DNA of 64,000 nucleotides from the NCBI RefSeq assembly GCF_963676685.1, contig NC_092352.1, positions 26,741,117-26,805,116 of the forward strand. The letters run 5' to 3'. Source of the stretch: Mytilus edulis (lineage: Eukaryota > Mollusca > Bivalvia > Mytilida > Mytilidae). Position 1 is the stretch's first letter. Each line of letters starts with the position of its first letter. Position numbers and translations under genes: made by a program. Below are positions 35,379 to 46,789 of this stretch, one piece after another. The notes under the pieces are model-generated. The model ran no database searches. It saw only the letters and a list, made by a program, of their open reading frames with translations, and was not told where the DNA came from.

Positions 35379-37475
35379 CTATGCTTCCGCTCTCTCGGAT
35401 TCTTTAGATTTTTGAATAAAGTGTAATGCATCTGAAATGTCATAGAATACAGATTCTGATGGAAAATTCTCGAAAACTCCTGCTGATGTCAAAGTATCGA
35501 GAAACGCTGATGAGCAGTTTGTTAAAAATATTTCAATTTCAACAGATTTGTACTCCTTAATAACCTGAGAAAGCATGCTTATTCCTGAGAGATCTATATG
35601 AGATATCATCTGGCAATCTAAAATGATATAATGTATTGTACTTTGGACCAGATTTTTTGAGTCTATACCGTTTTCAATATCTTCTGATAATTTGCTGTTT
35701 CCATTAGATTGACCATTTCCCATTTCCATAGCATCGGTCTTGTTCTTTGATATTTTTTTCAATTTCATTGGATCTATCACTTTTCTGTTTATTTGTGTTT
35801 TAAATTGTCCTGCATTTGCAAAATATAACGGTGCTTGAAACCGAAATATCTTAATGCTCTCATGGTCTCGTACATTTTTCCTTTTCTCGAAATCCAAAAA
35901 CAGATTTTCATTTCCTGCTTGACCAATCAGAATACCTGATGACACTTGATGCTGAATAACGACGGAAGTTATAGAAAATGCTATTCCTGCGATTATACCA
36001 TAGTCCAGATTTACAAGCACAGAGACAAAGCACGAAATTATCCAAATAAAAAAATCTAATTTGTTTATTCGCCATATCTTTGGCAGATCACCGAATTGTA
36101 AAATTAAGTTTTTCATAGCAACAGTTATCATTGCCGCTAATACTGACATCGGTAACGAATGAAATAATTGCCCGATCCATAAAATAACAAGAAGCATGAA
36201 CACAATTGTCGGTATAGAATTCAGAGTTGTCTCAGCACCTAGATCACTGTCTAACATTGTTCTGCTTGGGGTGGCCGACTGTGGGAAACAAGAGAAGAAA
36301 GACGAGAGAATATTAGTTAACCCGTATGCCACCATTTCCTGGTTGTCATTTATACGTTGATTGTGAGTTTTTGCAGTTAATTTAGCCAATGATATAGTCA
36401 GCATCAGAGTAAGAATAGCCATGACAAAGCAATCGACTAGAATTCTTGGAGCTATATCTAAAGATGGGACAGCCGGAGGTCGGAATCCAGAAGGAATATC
36501 ACCAATGACATCAACACCAAGATTTTCCTCAAACTTTGCAAAATGTGATATTAACGTAGAAACCACAACTACGATCAAATCAATCGGAATAGGAATCTTC
36601 ATCCGTTTTTTGAATCGATCATTAACACAAACTTTTACTACAAGTATCACCGCTATACATATCACAGTAATAACAACATCGGAAACCACAGTCTTTTCTA
36701 GATTGGAGAATAATTCTATATACATCTTCACAAGCTTTCCAGCCCCAGTGTGTGCGGACACCTCTATACCAAACATTTTCGGCACCTGACTGGACACAAT
36801 GTGGATTCCAGCAGCCGTGGTAAATCCTCCGATAAAACTTTCTGACATATATGTCAAAAGAAAGCCGAGACGCAGCAAACCGAGGGTTGTTAGTATTATT
36901 CCGACCAGTAATGATGCCGCCATAGCAGTGGAAGCCTTGTTAGCAATGATATCATATTCACTTATAACTAAGTTTAACGAGTTATTGTTTATATCAGACA
37001 TGTTTATAAACACGGTGGTGTTAAAAGCTGAATCCGGTAAAGCTGATTTGAAAAGAACGGCTTCTGACAAAACAATCTTTTGTACGATTAAAGCAATCAC
37101 TGCATTTGTTGCAAATGCTACATATGGTGATGTTCCAAAGAATGTATAAAATAATAAGGGGAAGAATGTAGTGTAAAGTCCAAACACGGCTGGTAAACCG
37201 GCCAGAACAGAGAAAGCCAATCCTTGTGGCAAATGCATGAAGCTGACAGTCAAACCAGCTATTAAATCACCCAATATATAGTCCTTCTTGTAGCCTTTCA
37301 CTATCTTAATAATTGGAAAGAAAGAAGTAAAGAACTTCCACATTCTTCTTTTTGAACAAAAGCACTGCTTTCTCAATCTCGTGAGGAGAGATTCTTTTGG
37401 TGTTTCTTGAACTTCAAACAAAGAGTCAAGTTTGTCTTTAGTATAAATACGACGGCTTATGTGTAGTTCATTCAT
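35379..37475 (-). CDS. SLC26/SulP-family anion transporter, single coding exon
   Basis: 698 codons. I start at ATG 37475 because an acceptor TTCTATTTCAG ends at 37488, so the 16 extra codons upstream are probably intron; a 5' untranslated exon should lie further right. Cytoplasmic N-terminus, then a membrane domain of about a dozen segments with the family signature LPAVFGLYTTFFPLLFYTFF then GTSPYVAFATNA, a loop with possible N-glycosylation sites (NTT, NMS, NNS), and QSATPSRTMLDSDLGAETTL. A C-terminal STAS domain follows (IHYIILDCQMISHIDLSGIS), ending ERAEA. Family members exchange sulfate, chloride, bicarbonate or oxalate across the plasma membrane; the substrate here cannot be read from sequence. 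A single coding exon is unusual for SLC26 and could mean retroposition. Confidence 0.9.
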   Translation of the reverse strand: MNELHISRRIYTKDKLDSLFEVQETPKESLLTRLRKQCFCSKRRMWKFFTSFFPIIKIVKGYKKDYILGDLIAGLTVSFMHLPQGLAFSVLAGLPAVFGLYTTFFPLLFYTFFGTSPYVAFATNAVIALIVQKIVLSEAVLFKSALPDSAFNTTVFINMSDINNNSLNLVISEYDIIANKASTAMAASLLVGIILTTLGLLRLGFLLTYMSESFIGGFTTAAGIHIVSSQVPKMFGIEVSAHTGAGKLVKMYIELFSNLEKTVVSDVVITVICIAVILVVKVCVNDRFKKRMKIPIPIDLIVVVVSTLISHFAKFEENLGVDVIGDIPSGFRPPAVPSLDIAPRILVDCFVMAILTLMLTISLAKLTAKTHNQRINDNQEMVAYGLTNILSSFFSCFPQSATPSRTMLDSDLGAETTLNSIPTIVFMLLVILWIGQLFHSLPMSVLAAMITVAMKNLILQFGDLPKIWRINKLDFFIWIISCFVSVLVNLDYGIIAGIAFSITSVVIQHQVSSGILIGQAGNENLFLDFEKRKNVRDHESIKIFRFQAPLYFANAGQFKTQINRKVIDPMKLKKISKNKTDAMEMGNGQSNGNSKLSEDIENGIDSKNLVQSTIHYIILDCQMISHIDLSGISMLSQVIKEYKSVEIEIFLTNCSSAFLDTLTSAGVFENFPSESVFYDISDALHFIQKSKESERAEA

Positions 37476-37889
37476 CTTTCTTTGTTTCTGAAATAGAAGG
37501 AAGACAATAGTGACAGAAGACATATATATACAGATAAAATATGATGACCATTGTTTGCGAAGTGTATATTATGGGGAAAAAATATAATAAATCACAAGCA
37601 AATGATCCCAGATTGTTATAATCATCCAAGGAATATTACATGTGTCCACGATTTATTATGTGTTTTGTCTAATTTGGAAATTTTTTAAATTTTAAATTAG
37701 ACCCCCCCCCCTTTTTAGTACTAAGGGCTAAGTTGTCTTGTCTGTAAGACCCAACTCTCACAAAGTCATTCATATGTTGGGAGTCTGCTGTAAATTAAAA
37801 CTTAAGCTAACTTCCCACAAATCAACAATTTCATTGAAAATCAAACAAGAATGTGTCCAAAGTACTCGCAAACTACCTTGACCAAAAAC

Positions 37890-38005
37890 TTTAACCTGAA
37901 CGGACGCGGCACAGACGAACGAACGGACGGACGAACGAACGGACTGACGAACGAACGCACGCACGAACGGAAGCACAGACCAGAAAACATAATGCCCCTC
38001 TACTA
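37890..38005. repeat. Tetranucleotide-rich repeat (GAACGGAC type)
   Basis: GAACGAACGGACGGACGAAC and similar units at 37916-37975, followed by the mussel repeat block ATAATGCCCCTCTACTATCG. The open frame on the minus strand (Arg/Ser/Val repeats) is a by-product. Confidence 0.6.
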
Positions 38006-38012
38006 TCGTACG

Positions 38013-38055
38013 GAAGCGTATTAGCGCCACTCATTTTTTTTTAATTTTTCTTCCT
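38013..38055 (+). repeat. Inverted end (left) of a 3.4-kb pair
   Basis: GAAGCGTATTAGCGCCAC, then the T-rich stretch and AATTTTTCTTCCT, is mirrored at 41412-41455 with few differences. Confidence 0.65.
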
Positions 38056-38325
38056 ATGTTTGCGTTGTAACGCAAACTTTTGCGTTAAATAAGAAATAAG
38101 ATAAAACAAATGTTTGCGTTATAACGCAAAGGTTGCGTTACATAACGCAAACCTTTGCGATATAACGCAAACCTTTGCGTTACAACGCAAACCTTTGCGA
38201 TATAACGCAAACCTTTGCGTTACAACGCAAACCTTTGCGATATAACGCAACCTTTGCGTTATAACGCAAACGTTTGCGTTTTAACGCAAACATTTGTTTT
38301 ATCTTATTTCTTATTTAAGATTCAA
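38056..38325. mobile_element. Palindromic GCGTTATAACGC tandem array with inverted flanks
   Basis: About ten 20-bp units of the type AACGCAAACCTTTGCGATAT, each with the palindrome GCGTTATAACGC or a variant, lie between inverted flanks AAATAAGAAATAAGATAAAA plus CAAATGTTTGCG (38086-38118) and CGCAAACATTTG plus TTTTATCTTATTTCTTATTT (38286-38322). Confidence 0.7.
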
Positions 38326-41300
38326 AGGAAACAGTAGTTATTAATGGAGGAGGCTGTATATATTAAAATTTATCACCTTTGTAGTCATTGCAAAGTAAAA
38401 TGCTTGAAAAATTAGATCATATCATTGACTAATAATGAGCAGAATAATATAAGAAGATGTGGTATGAGTGCAAATAAGAAAACTCTCCATCTAAGTCACT
38501 ATTTGTAAAAGTAAACCATCATAGGCCAAAGTACGGTCTTCAACACGGAGCATTGGCTCACACTGAACAACAAACTATAAAGGTCCCCAAAAACGATATC
38601 CATGTTACCACTAGTATATATATTACAAAGAAAATTGAGTAAATTGAGGTTATACCGAAGAAAACAAATCAACCCTGCTAATAGTAACGTTGTGCACGAT
38701 GTTCCTACAACATGACGTTACACTAAAAATGCGGCGTCAAAGAGAGTTTTTGACTTCGATTAATTTTTGCAAGTTTTATTCGTTTTTTTATATGTTGTTG
38801 GTTGATTCTGGTTCTGTTCTTTTTGTGATATCATTTTATCATAAATTACCTCAAGTTGTTGAAATCGATTTAATAATGTTTACCTTTTAAGTTATTTCAC
38901 CTAAAAATGCAGTGCTTACTGTCGCAAGTAATGTAGGAAGGAAACATTTGACGGAAGTACATGTATTCGGTTCCCATAAATAATGTGCAAAACTTTTATC
39001 ATAGGATGTTTAACTTTCATGGTGCATATCATTTGTTATTGTAAAATTTCTATATCTTAATTCAACCCCAATACAAATATATCTGACACTCTGCAAGTAA
39101 ATCGAAACATTTTTAACCTTAATTAATTTGAATAGAATTGTATTTTTCTTGGCACATAATTTGTCGAAATACACCCCTTCAATTTCTTGAATCTTGAATT
39201 ATTTTCCAAGTTTTCTTAAGTTGCTTGCTTAAATTGTTTAACTTCTGATATACATTTTAAAATATAGTAATCTACTCCTGAATTGTCCGTAAAAACGTCT
39301 AATATAATCCCGGGTTTTATTAATTCAATGAAACGGTTTTTCGTCGCTGTTTTGGATTTGTCTTTCAATTACCTCAATTTCATGCACAAGTTAATATTGA
39401 CGAAAAGTTCCGGCTTCGCTATTACATGTAGTACAGGAATTACTTTCAGTTATAACATGAATAGCAGGACGAATTGCGAAGTAAAACATTCCGTGGACTT
39501 GTATTAAGTCTTTTATAAATTTTTATAATTGGTGAATGCACCTTACTGAAGTGACGACTTTAAATGATCTATTTCGTAGTCCTTCCGCAAAATAAATCAA
39601 AATTCGCATTTTACATTTAGAGGAATGTCTTGGTGTTTCCAATTTGTCGGAAAAAGTTGAACGAAGTTCATGTAATGAGAATTAATTTCCCTTTTCACGT
39701 TTTTTTTTTAAATAAATCGATAAAAACTATAAACGATCAATAAAAATTGCAAAATTTAACCTGTGTCGAATTTATGTCCCGGCCGGAGTCTATACATGTA
39801 GCAACATGCACTATTCTTTTTTTTCGGCAGCCATCAACATCTTTTTCCAAATTTGACCAAACGATTTGTTTTAATTATCATGAACATTTAATTGAAACTT
39901 CAGGAAATGTAACGTCGGAAATTATCGTTTGTCAGATTTTTCGACGTTTTTAGACGTTTGGACAAAATGGCTACCGTTTTGTAATGTGTTGAAAAAAATT
40001 ATTCCTTTAAGACCCAAATATGTAGTTAATAAGAAAAGAATTTTGGCATTTTGTACTCTTCGTGTATATAACTTTTGTTTTGATCAATTATAAATAACTT
40101 ATTGAAATATCAGTTAAAAAATACGCGTGAACTGCTTTGAAAAATGAAATATCAACTTGGACAAAATGGCTACCGCTTGAAAAACGACTGTGTAGAGAAG
40201 ATTTTATAAAATCTGCAATATTTGAACTCACGAACAATGAGGCAAATATTTGTACTTTTGGTAGATGTTATTATTGTCTTACTCTCTTTATTCGTTTTCC
40301 GCTATATCTACTTAAAAAAATCACTTTCAGTCGTTAAGTTACCGAAAAACGTCGTTGGACATTTTTCTTATTCCAGCTTAATATGCGGCCACCGAGTCAA
40401 ATGAAATTTGGCAAAATGCTTTAACGCCACAAAGAACCGACACATGCCGTTGTTTCTGCCAAGTTTCCGGAAGATCAGGGAATAAGAAATATGATCACTA
40501 TACATAAGAGTTAAAACAGTTTTTCATAAATGTAACGTTGGACATCCGGTTTTTTTTTACATAGCTTTGTTATTTTAATCCTCAAATATACTAGATATTA
40601 CTTAGTATATGATCAAGAGCTATAAAAACATTATTTAAAACATATATTGAATTTGTTTTAATAGTGGTTCGTGTTTGCTAACATTTTTATTTTGTTTTGC
40701 GGAGGAAATTTCAAAGATTGTGTTACAAATCCTAGGGGTTGTAGGAACAGCGTGCGTAACGTATAGCTATAACCGAATATAAATATACTTCCAAAGTAAG
40801 CTCTCGTTTGAGAACTGTGTAAAGTAGGTTAGATTCAAACAATCTACCCTTTGGCAATAAATGTATAGAATGAAGATGTTATATTAATAAAATTATGTTC
40901 TCTCTATTCGAATTGCTACCCAAGCATCTTAAAAATACTTCATTATATTGAAATGAAAATTCAATGACTTTCTATCAAAAAATCTTGATCATATTCTGAG
41001 ATTTAAAAAAATGTTCAGAAAGACCATTTTGTCTATTTGACTTGGAGGTTTCGCAATTGTATGACATTATTTTTGATCTTTCAATTTGAATATGACTATA
41101 TACTAAACTATATCTATTTTCTTGTTAAATTATATACTTTTCTGATGCATAAATCAGTCTTAATTTATGTATAATTGCACTTCAAGTATTCCATTATTCC
41201 TATGCATATTTATTATAATGATTTGGCCTTGTATGTATGTTTCTTTTTTTTTTTATCTACTAGTAAATCACATCCGAAATGAATGACAGACGGACATATA

Positions 41301-41332
41301 TACAAAACTTAATGCATAATTGAAATCAAGAT
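38326..41332. other. DNA between the inverted GCGTTATAACGC ends
   Basis: Holds a family A fragment (38452-38600) and otherwise AT-rich sequence. Phrases TTGGACAAAATGGCTACCG recur (39958 and 40156). Only short frames, none convincing; no transposase or integrase seen. Confidence 0.4.
38452..38600 (+). repeat. Repeat family A, 5' fragment
   Basis: AAGATGTGGTATGAGTGCAA, GGCCAAAGTACGGTCTTCAA and GGCTCACACTGAACAACAAA in family order, then lost. Confidence 0.6.
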
Positions 41333-41411
41333 ATTTGCGTTAAACGCAAAGGTTTGCGTTATAACGTAAAGGTTTGCGTTATAACGTAAAGGTTTGCGTT
41401 ATAACGCAAAC
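41333..41411. repeat. GCGTTATAACGC array, right part
   Basis: Three to four units of TTTGCGTTATAACGTAAAGG with the same palindrome as 38056-38325, adjoining the right inverted end. Confidence 0.7.
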
Positions 41412-41455
41412 AGGAAGAAAAATTAAAAAAAAAATGTGTGGCGCTAATACGCTTC
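41412..41455 (-). repeat. Inverted end (right) of a 3.4-kb pair
   Basis: AGGAAGAAAAATT, an A-rich stretch, then GTGGCGCTAATACGCTTC: the reverse complement of 38013-38055. Confidence 0.65.
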
Positions 41456-41964
41456 TGCGACGCTTCTGTTTATTTGTGTGTATATATATGTTTATTTTTC
41501 TGCTAACATGGAAATAAAAATACTCACGATTGTGTTTTCTTCCTTTCCTCAAAGACAAATATACGTCACGGCCTAGCTTTCCTGAATAGCGATTTATATC
41601 TGTATACTACAGTGATTACAGTTTGACGTTGGTTGGGATATCCGTATTGTATCAAGTATTTACCCATCTTAGTGAATATGGAATTCAAATATACATTCGA
41701 AAGAAAATGGCCAAAATTATCTGTAAAGATACTGTGATACAAATGAATGAAACTAATTACACACAGTTCGTGAAGAATGTAGGTTACTATAATATAAATA
41801 ATCGATAACTATATTGTTATTATCGGCTTCTGACCTCATTTATTGCAGAGCCTTGACCTTACGACAGTATTAGATATTTTATATATAGATTCTACAATGG
41901 TATACGATATTTCTGCTCTTAAGACAATTACATGTAAATTTTCAAATTTTCTATTTTGCTGTCC

Positions 41965-42021
41965 GAGCAATCTAATTAAAAATCGATCTCTGAGAGATCG
42001 GTTTTTAATTAGATTGCTGTC
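41965..42021. repeat. Perfect-looking hairpin repeat
   Basis: AGCAATCTAATTAAAAATCG, ATCTCTGAGAGAT and the mirror CGGTTTTTAATTAGATTGCT, with GTCCGAG repeated outside. Stem about 25 bp with one mismatch. A frequent bivalve foldback sequence. Confidence 0.65.
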
Positions 42022-42587
42022 CGAGTCTCTTCTGTAGTCGAGAGTGGAGGCACTATGTGATCATGTGAAGTATAATCGCTACTGTCAACCACATCGCCTC
42101 GGCATTTTTTCAACGATATCGAAGGGATCTGATAATTCTAATGCCGATTGGTACATCTCATTCCAAACTGATGAACTGTACACTGTAAAATGTGCTCCAA
42201 AACTACATATCTTAGACTGAGTATTACAAATTCAAAAGTAAAAATCTTGTAAAAGATACAAGTAACCTTCCGATTTTGTCATAATGTCCACAAAAAAAAT
42301 TATTTTGAAACCAAATGTCGTTATTTAATGATATTTCATCAATTAAAAAAAGTGACAACATAGATGTTTCCTTTAACATTCAAATTGACAATCTATAAAT
42401 TTTTATTTTGCCATTTCTTTTTTTGCATGCCGAATCAATGTGCACGCAACTTCGGAGCTACGATCTTTTTCTGAATGAACAGCTTCATCAACACTTGTAA
42501 CTAGGTTGTCAAACTAATATCCGGGATAGACGGAAAAGACACCAAGAGTCTCCGATCCGATTGACCAAATCATCTCTCTCTCTCTTC

Positions 42588-42619
42588 TGATTTTTTTTTT
42601 TTTTTTTTTTTTTTTTTAT
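42588..42619. repeat. Poly-T run
   Basis: Nearly 30 T; may be the tail of a minus-strand retroposed copy, but I cannot name its body. Confidence 0.5.
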
Positions 42620-42714
42620 TGTGAAAACGACGTGGATGCACGTGCCTCCGGGTAGCTACGCCCCTGGATCTGAAAACATTTGTTCTTTCCGATTGTTATA
42701 GTATACCTGTTACT

Positions 42715-42899
42715 GTAATTGGTTGAAGCGTTTAATTATTTATTAAGGATGAAAATAAGACTCCTTTTCTACTCGGTCTGTCAAACAAAGCTGCCCAGAC
42801 ACGATTAAGATACTTTAAAATGTATTCTCAATGACATTGAAACCAGGATTAAGTGGCTGTAATTGGTTGAAGCGTTTAATTATTTATTAAGGACGTAAA
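42715..42899 (+). repeat. Direct repeat pair of about 38 bp
   Basis: GTAATTGGTTGAAGCGTTTA plus ATTATTTATTAAGGA occurs at about 42715 and again at about 42857, enclosing roughly 100 bp. Confidence 0.6.
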
Positions 42900-43168
42900 T
42901 TAATGCTGTCATTCTTTTAAGGTTGTTTATGAACATTTTAAAATTATACATACCCATATGTAGGCCTGACACTATATACGATGTTTTTGGCAATCCTTAT
43001 GTGGATTGGACTAGAGATGCGACAAATAGAAGTTTTTAACGACCTTGACTGGCTATACATAGAGATGTGATTCGGATTCATTGTGTATATCCTTAAAACT
43101 TGACTATATATCATAATACTTATCAATTACACCGTTTCTGTTCAAAGAAAAAAAAACTAAAATGAACC

Positions 43169-43570
43169 AGATGCTCCGCAGGGCGCAGCTTTATACGACC
43201 GCAGAGGTCGAACCCTGAACAGTTGGGCAAGTATGGACACAACATTCAAGATTGATACTGTCTGATTTTGGATTGTGGTCAAATTTATGACATAATAAAG
43301 GTTTTTAACACAAAATAAATGTGGTAAAAAACTTTGCAAATCTATTGCTCGTTACCGTCAGTGTGAAATTGAAGATTTCATCTTTAAAACTTTTCAAAAA
43401 TTTGAAATTTGAAGAAAAAAAATATATGCATCCCCTTAAAAAATTGTAAACTTAAGTTATTGTCCGGAAACCAAATGTGTCTTCGGACGACGACGACGCA
43501 GACGACAACATCATACCATTATACTATCCAAAAAATTTTTTTTTTTTTTGCGGTCGTATAAAATGATTTT
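43169..43570 (+). repeat. Repeat family B, short complete-looking copy
   Basis: Starts CAGATGCTCCGCAGGGCGCA, GCTTTATACGACCGCAGAGG, and ends TCTTCGGACGACGACGACGC ... GCGGTCGTATAAAA. Both ends carry TTATACGACCGCA or its complement, so the termini are inverted. Confidence 0.65.
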
Positions 43571-44740
43571 TGTAAAATATGCATTTGAGTTATTTCCCTT
43601 TGGACAGAAATTGAATAGTTTAAGTAAGTATGATATTTTTGGCTTTGAGTTTCTTGCTGTAATACTTCAGTGCCATTGATGAGTTTTTTTTGTAGCAAAT
43701 TCATAACAGTACAGTATATGTTTCACAGTTTTGGCTGCTGGATCCCAGTTAAAAACAATTGTTACAAGGGCAAAAACCAAGTTTCTTTAAAAACAAAAGT
43801 AATACTTAGAACTGTAAAAAATATCATATGGAATCTTCAGTCATTTTTTTATCTTAAATTGAAAGCAGAAAACAACCAGTCTAGATTTAAATGAAATAAG
43901 CAAATATTAAGAAAAGAATGAAATCTAGTTGTCAGACTTCAATTTAAAGGAAGTAAATTGTGTAATATCATATTACGATTGTTTAAGCAAATACAGAATA
44001 ATTTTTAATTGCTTTTTTTTTTTTTTTTATATATATACCCTTAAAGGAGAGATAATTCAAATAATGAAATGATCTTATGAATGAACGTTGAGTAATTTTT
44101 TTCTGTTCTATTTTTTAATACAGCAAGAAAATCAAAGTGCGTGTGAGCACCGAGAGATCGCGATATCTTTTATTTTGCCATGTAAACTTAAAATTTAACA
44201 TTTTTAAATTACACATAATAGAATTGGAGTTATTTACCTTTATTCTTATTTGTTGTTGAAATTAACCATGTACAACTTATTTAAATTTCAATAAAATGTT
44301 TTTCCGACATGTATGGTTATACACATCCGCACTTGTGTGCACTTTGAATATATGAGTACATATTAAACTTATTGAAAGGGGCCTGAATACGACCTTAAAA
44401 TAATGTTCAACTCAAGGCACTATGTTGTCTAGACTCAATGGCAGTAATGAGGTTTGAAAGATACAACAAACAATGAAGACTGGAGTCGAGCGCACCTGTC
44501 ATGTGCTGGATTCCACCTCATTACATGACTAGTAGATTCAAACTATCCTCAATGTAAAAAGATGTACCTTAATTATAAGGTCCGTTGTATAATATAAGTG
44601 TATACAAGTTGATAAAATTAATTTGTTTAAAATCATGAATATGACAGCAATACACTTTTAAAATAATGAACATCCTACGCAGATGTAAATGAGTCCACAA
44701 ATGCCACTTTCATCGTTGCCTACTTTCTTAGTTTAGTTAA
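43571..44740. other. Intergenic DNA, nothing firm
   Basis: AT-rich, with poly-T/(TA) at 44011-44036 and a phrase ACTGGAGTCGAGCGCACCTG (44480) that resembles part of the SINE body at 20822-21095. No gene seen. Confidence 0.4.
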
Positions 44741-44799
44741 AACAATTCATATTTGCAGCTAAAGGGATTGGACACAACAAATAACATCATTAGAGATGT

Positions 44800-45070
44800 C
44801 TTCTCCTTACTTTCTACAACGGAGCGTTCAATTGATGTTGTTTAATTTCAACTGGGTATCAACACTCACCAGATAGATTACATACTCGTTGTTTACTATC
44901 TACAACGGAGCGTTCCATTTCAGTTGTATATTTTCAACTAGAAATCAACACTCACCAAAGATACAGGTCCTTTCATCTTTGTGTATTTTATACAATAGTG
45001 CGTTCCATATCATTAGTTTATTTTTGAAAGGATTTCAATTCACCAAAGATATTACATTGGTTTTGTACTT
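44800..45070 (+). repeat. Three diverged tandem units of about 88 bp
   Basis: CTACAACGGAGCGTTC recurs at about 44813, 44900 and (as ATACAATAGTGCGTTCC) 44989, each followed by TTTCAACT-like and CAACACTCACCA-like blocks. Confidence 0.5.
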
Positions 45071-45559
45071 ATATAATCCATTAGATTTAATAGTTTAAAA
45101 AAAATTATTTGCTAAATTAAAGAAAAATGGTTGAGATGAGTAAATCACTCTTATGAAGTCTTCTCCATAATACAATGAGACTATATACAATAATAAAAAT
45201 GGATATGTGTGGGATCGAGGAATTGTATATTTAAAAGGAAAGGAAAGGTGGCTCATTATCACTCGGGACTTCCGCGGTGCGAAAATCCATGTTTTTAGTA
45301 CTCTAATTTCACTGTGTCGTCTTACTTGAGCAGCTATAAACAAGAACAAAGACCAGGACAAGTATAAATTGCTCTTTCAAGTCAAAGTAAGGCCTTAGGT
45401 ATAATTTTAATAATGAGTCCGACCTATGAACTTTGGATAAAAATTCTTGAATAATAATACTACATGTAATATCAGTACAGTATAATAGTCCCAGTTCATA
45501 TAGACATCGGTCGTCAAATTTACGGGAGTTTCATCCGGATTATAAACCAACAAGAAGCT

Positions 45560-45660
45560 GGCAGAGTGACAGCAAACAAGATTTTCCTGCAGAGGTTAAA
45601 ACATGAACAATTGAGCAAGTATGGGAACAACATTTTAGTGAAAATTTGAAATTCGACATT
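45560..45660 (+). repeat. Repeat family B-related scrap
   Basis: CAGAGGTTAAAACATGAACA and TTGAGCAAGTATGGGAACAA match the start region of family B loosely. Confidence 0.35.
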
Positions 45661-45921
45661 TACCTACTAGTATTATGGTCTAATATTCAAAATCTTGGTA
45701 CATTGGATCAGCATATCAATACAGGATTCATTTTTTGATGAAATAACTCAAAATAAACAGGAGATCAAATGGCATAGAAATATCATCATTTCTGTTCAAA
45801 GAGAAATAACTCAAATTCATATACTAGTATTACTAGTAATAACCATCACTTTTGCTACTGAAAGGTCTACAACTCAACAACGAAAACAGCTAAAATCGTG
45901 AAAATTTAACTTGTCCTACAT

Positions 45922-46446
45922 TTAGTCACAGGAAACAACATATCTATATTGAAAAGATGTCGTCAAAGCGTGTTCATTTACTGCCGTCAAAGCGTTTTGA
46001 TGTAAATGAACTAACTGTTTATTTAAAGGTTGCCCGCCGTACATGCCCAAATCAATAACCGATTTTTGTCTTTCGAAAATCCTGTTAAAATTCATGGATT
46101 TGCTATCATCATAAAGCTGAAACATTATTCAAGAGGCTTGTTTCCGGTAAAATTTTGTAGTTGATAAAACTTTCATGCACACATTTCATTCTAGTAAAGG
46201 TTAAATAACTACATGAAGACATAGATACGATTCTAAATATTAATCTTTGTCCTACAACATGATGTTGGTTTTGTGAAAACTTAATGTACAACTTACTGTG
46301 TGTCTCATAACTTACCATCCAGATTCCTTTAAAAACAAATATCACAACAAATAAACTCAATACCATATTTCTTACCAAGGATATGTCTGTGTTGGCATAG
46401 GAAATTTCTTCCCAGGACATGACTGCATGGAACAGGATTCCCCATC
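45922..46446 (-). CDS. Possible two-exon gene fragment, unknown product
   Basis: Two minus-strand segments splice in frame: 46376-46446 (acceptor TTTTGCTAAG, donor GTAAGA) coding WGILFHAVMSWEEISYANTD then ISL, and 45922-46116 (acceptor AATGTTTCAG) coding LYDDSKSMNFNRIFERQKSV, IDLGMYGGQPLNKQLVHLHQ and on to a stop. The residue mix looks coding and the phase agrees, but I do not recognise it and found no start exon. It could be the 3' end of a gene, or a decayed copy. A transcript read across 46117-46375 would decide. Confidence 0.35.
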
Positions 46447-46789
46447 CTTAGCAAAACTGTCTTCGTTCATGTCAAACCTTCTCGAGTAAGTTTGTGCTTA
46501 TTTTGTCAACACATGCAGGCTTTCCCTTTCCTGAACAAACTGGACACAGGTGTAATTGAACAACTGTTAAACAGGATGCAGATATACACATGATTCAGAA
46601 ATTATAAACCTTATACACTGTACATACTTGTGCAAAACTTTAAACAGATTTTTTTTAATGCAGAAGTTTCCATTCCTCATTAAGGGAAGATGAGGTTTGC
46701 ACCAATGTCCTTTCTTACTATCAACATAGAACTGACATGTGTGTTGCACTTTTTAATTACATGTACTTTATTTTAAAAGATGATATATG

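Noticed and set aside
36421..37149. Plus-strand frames of 116-122 codons
   Set aside because: Shadows of the SLC26 coding exon.
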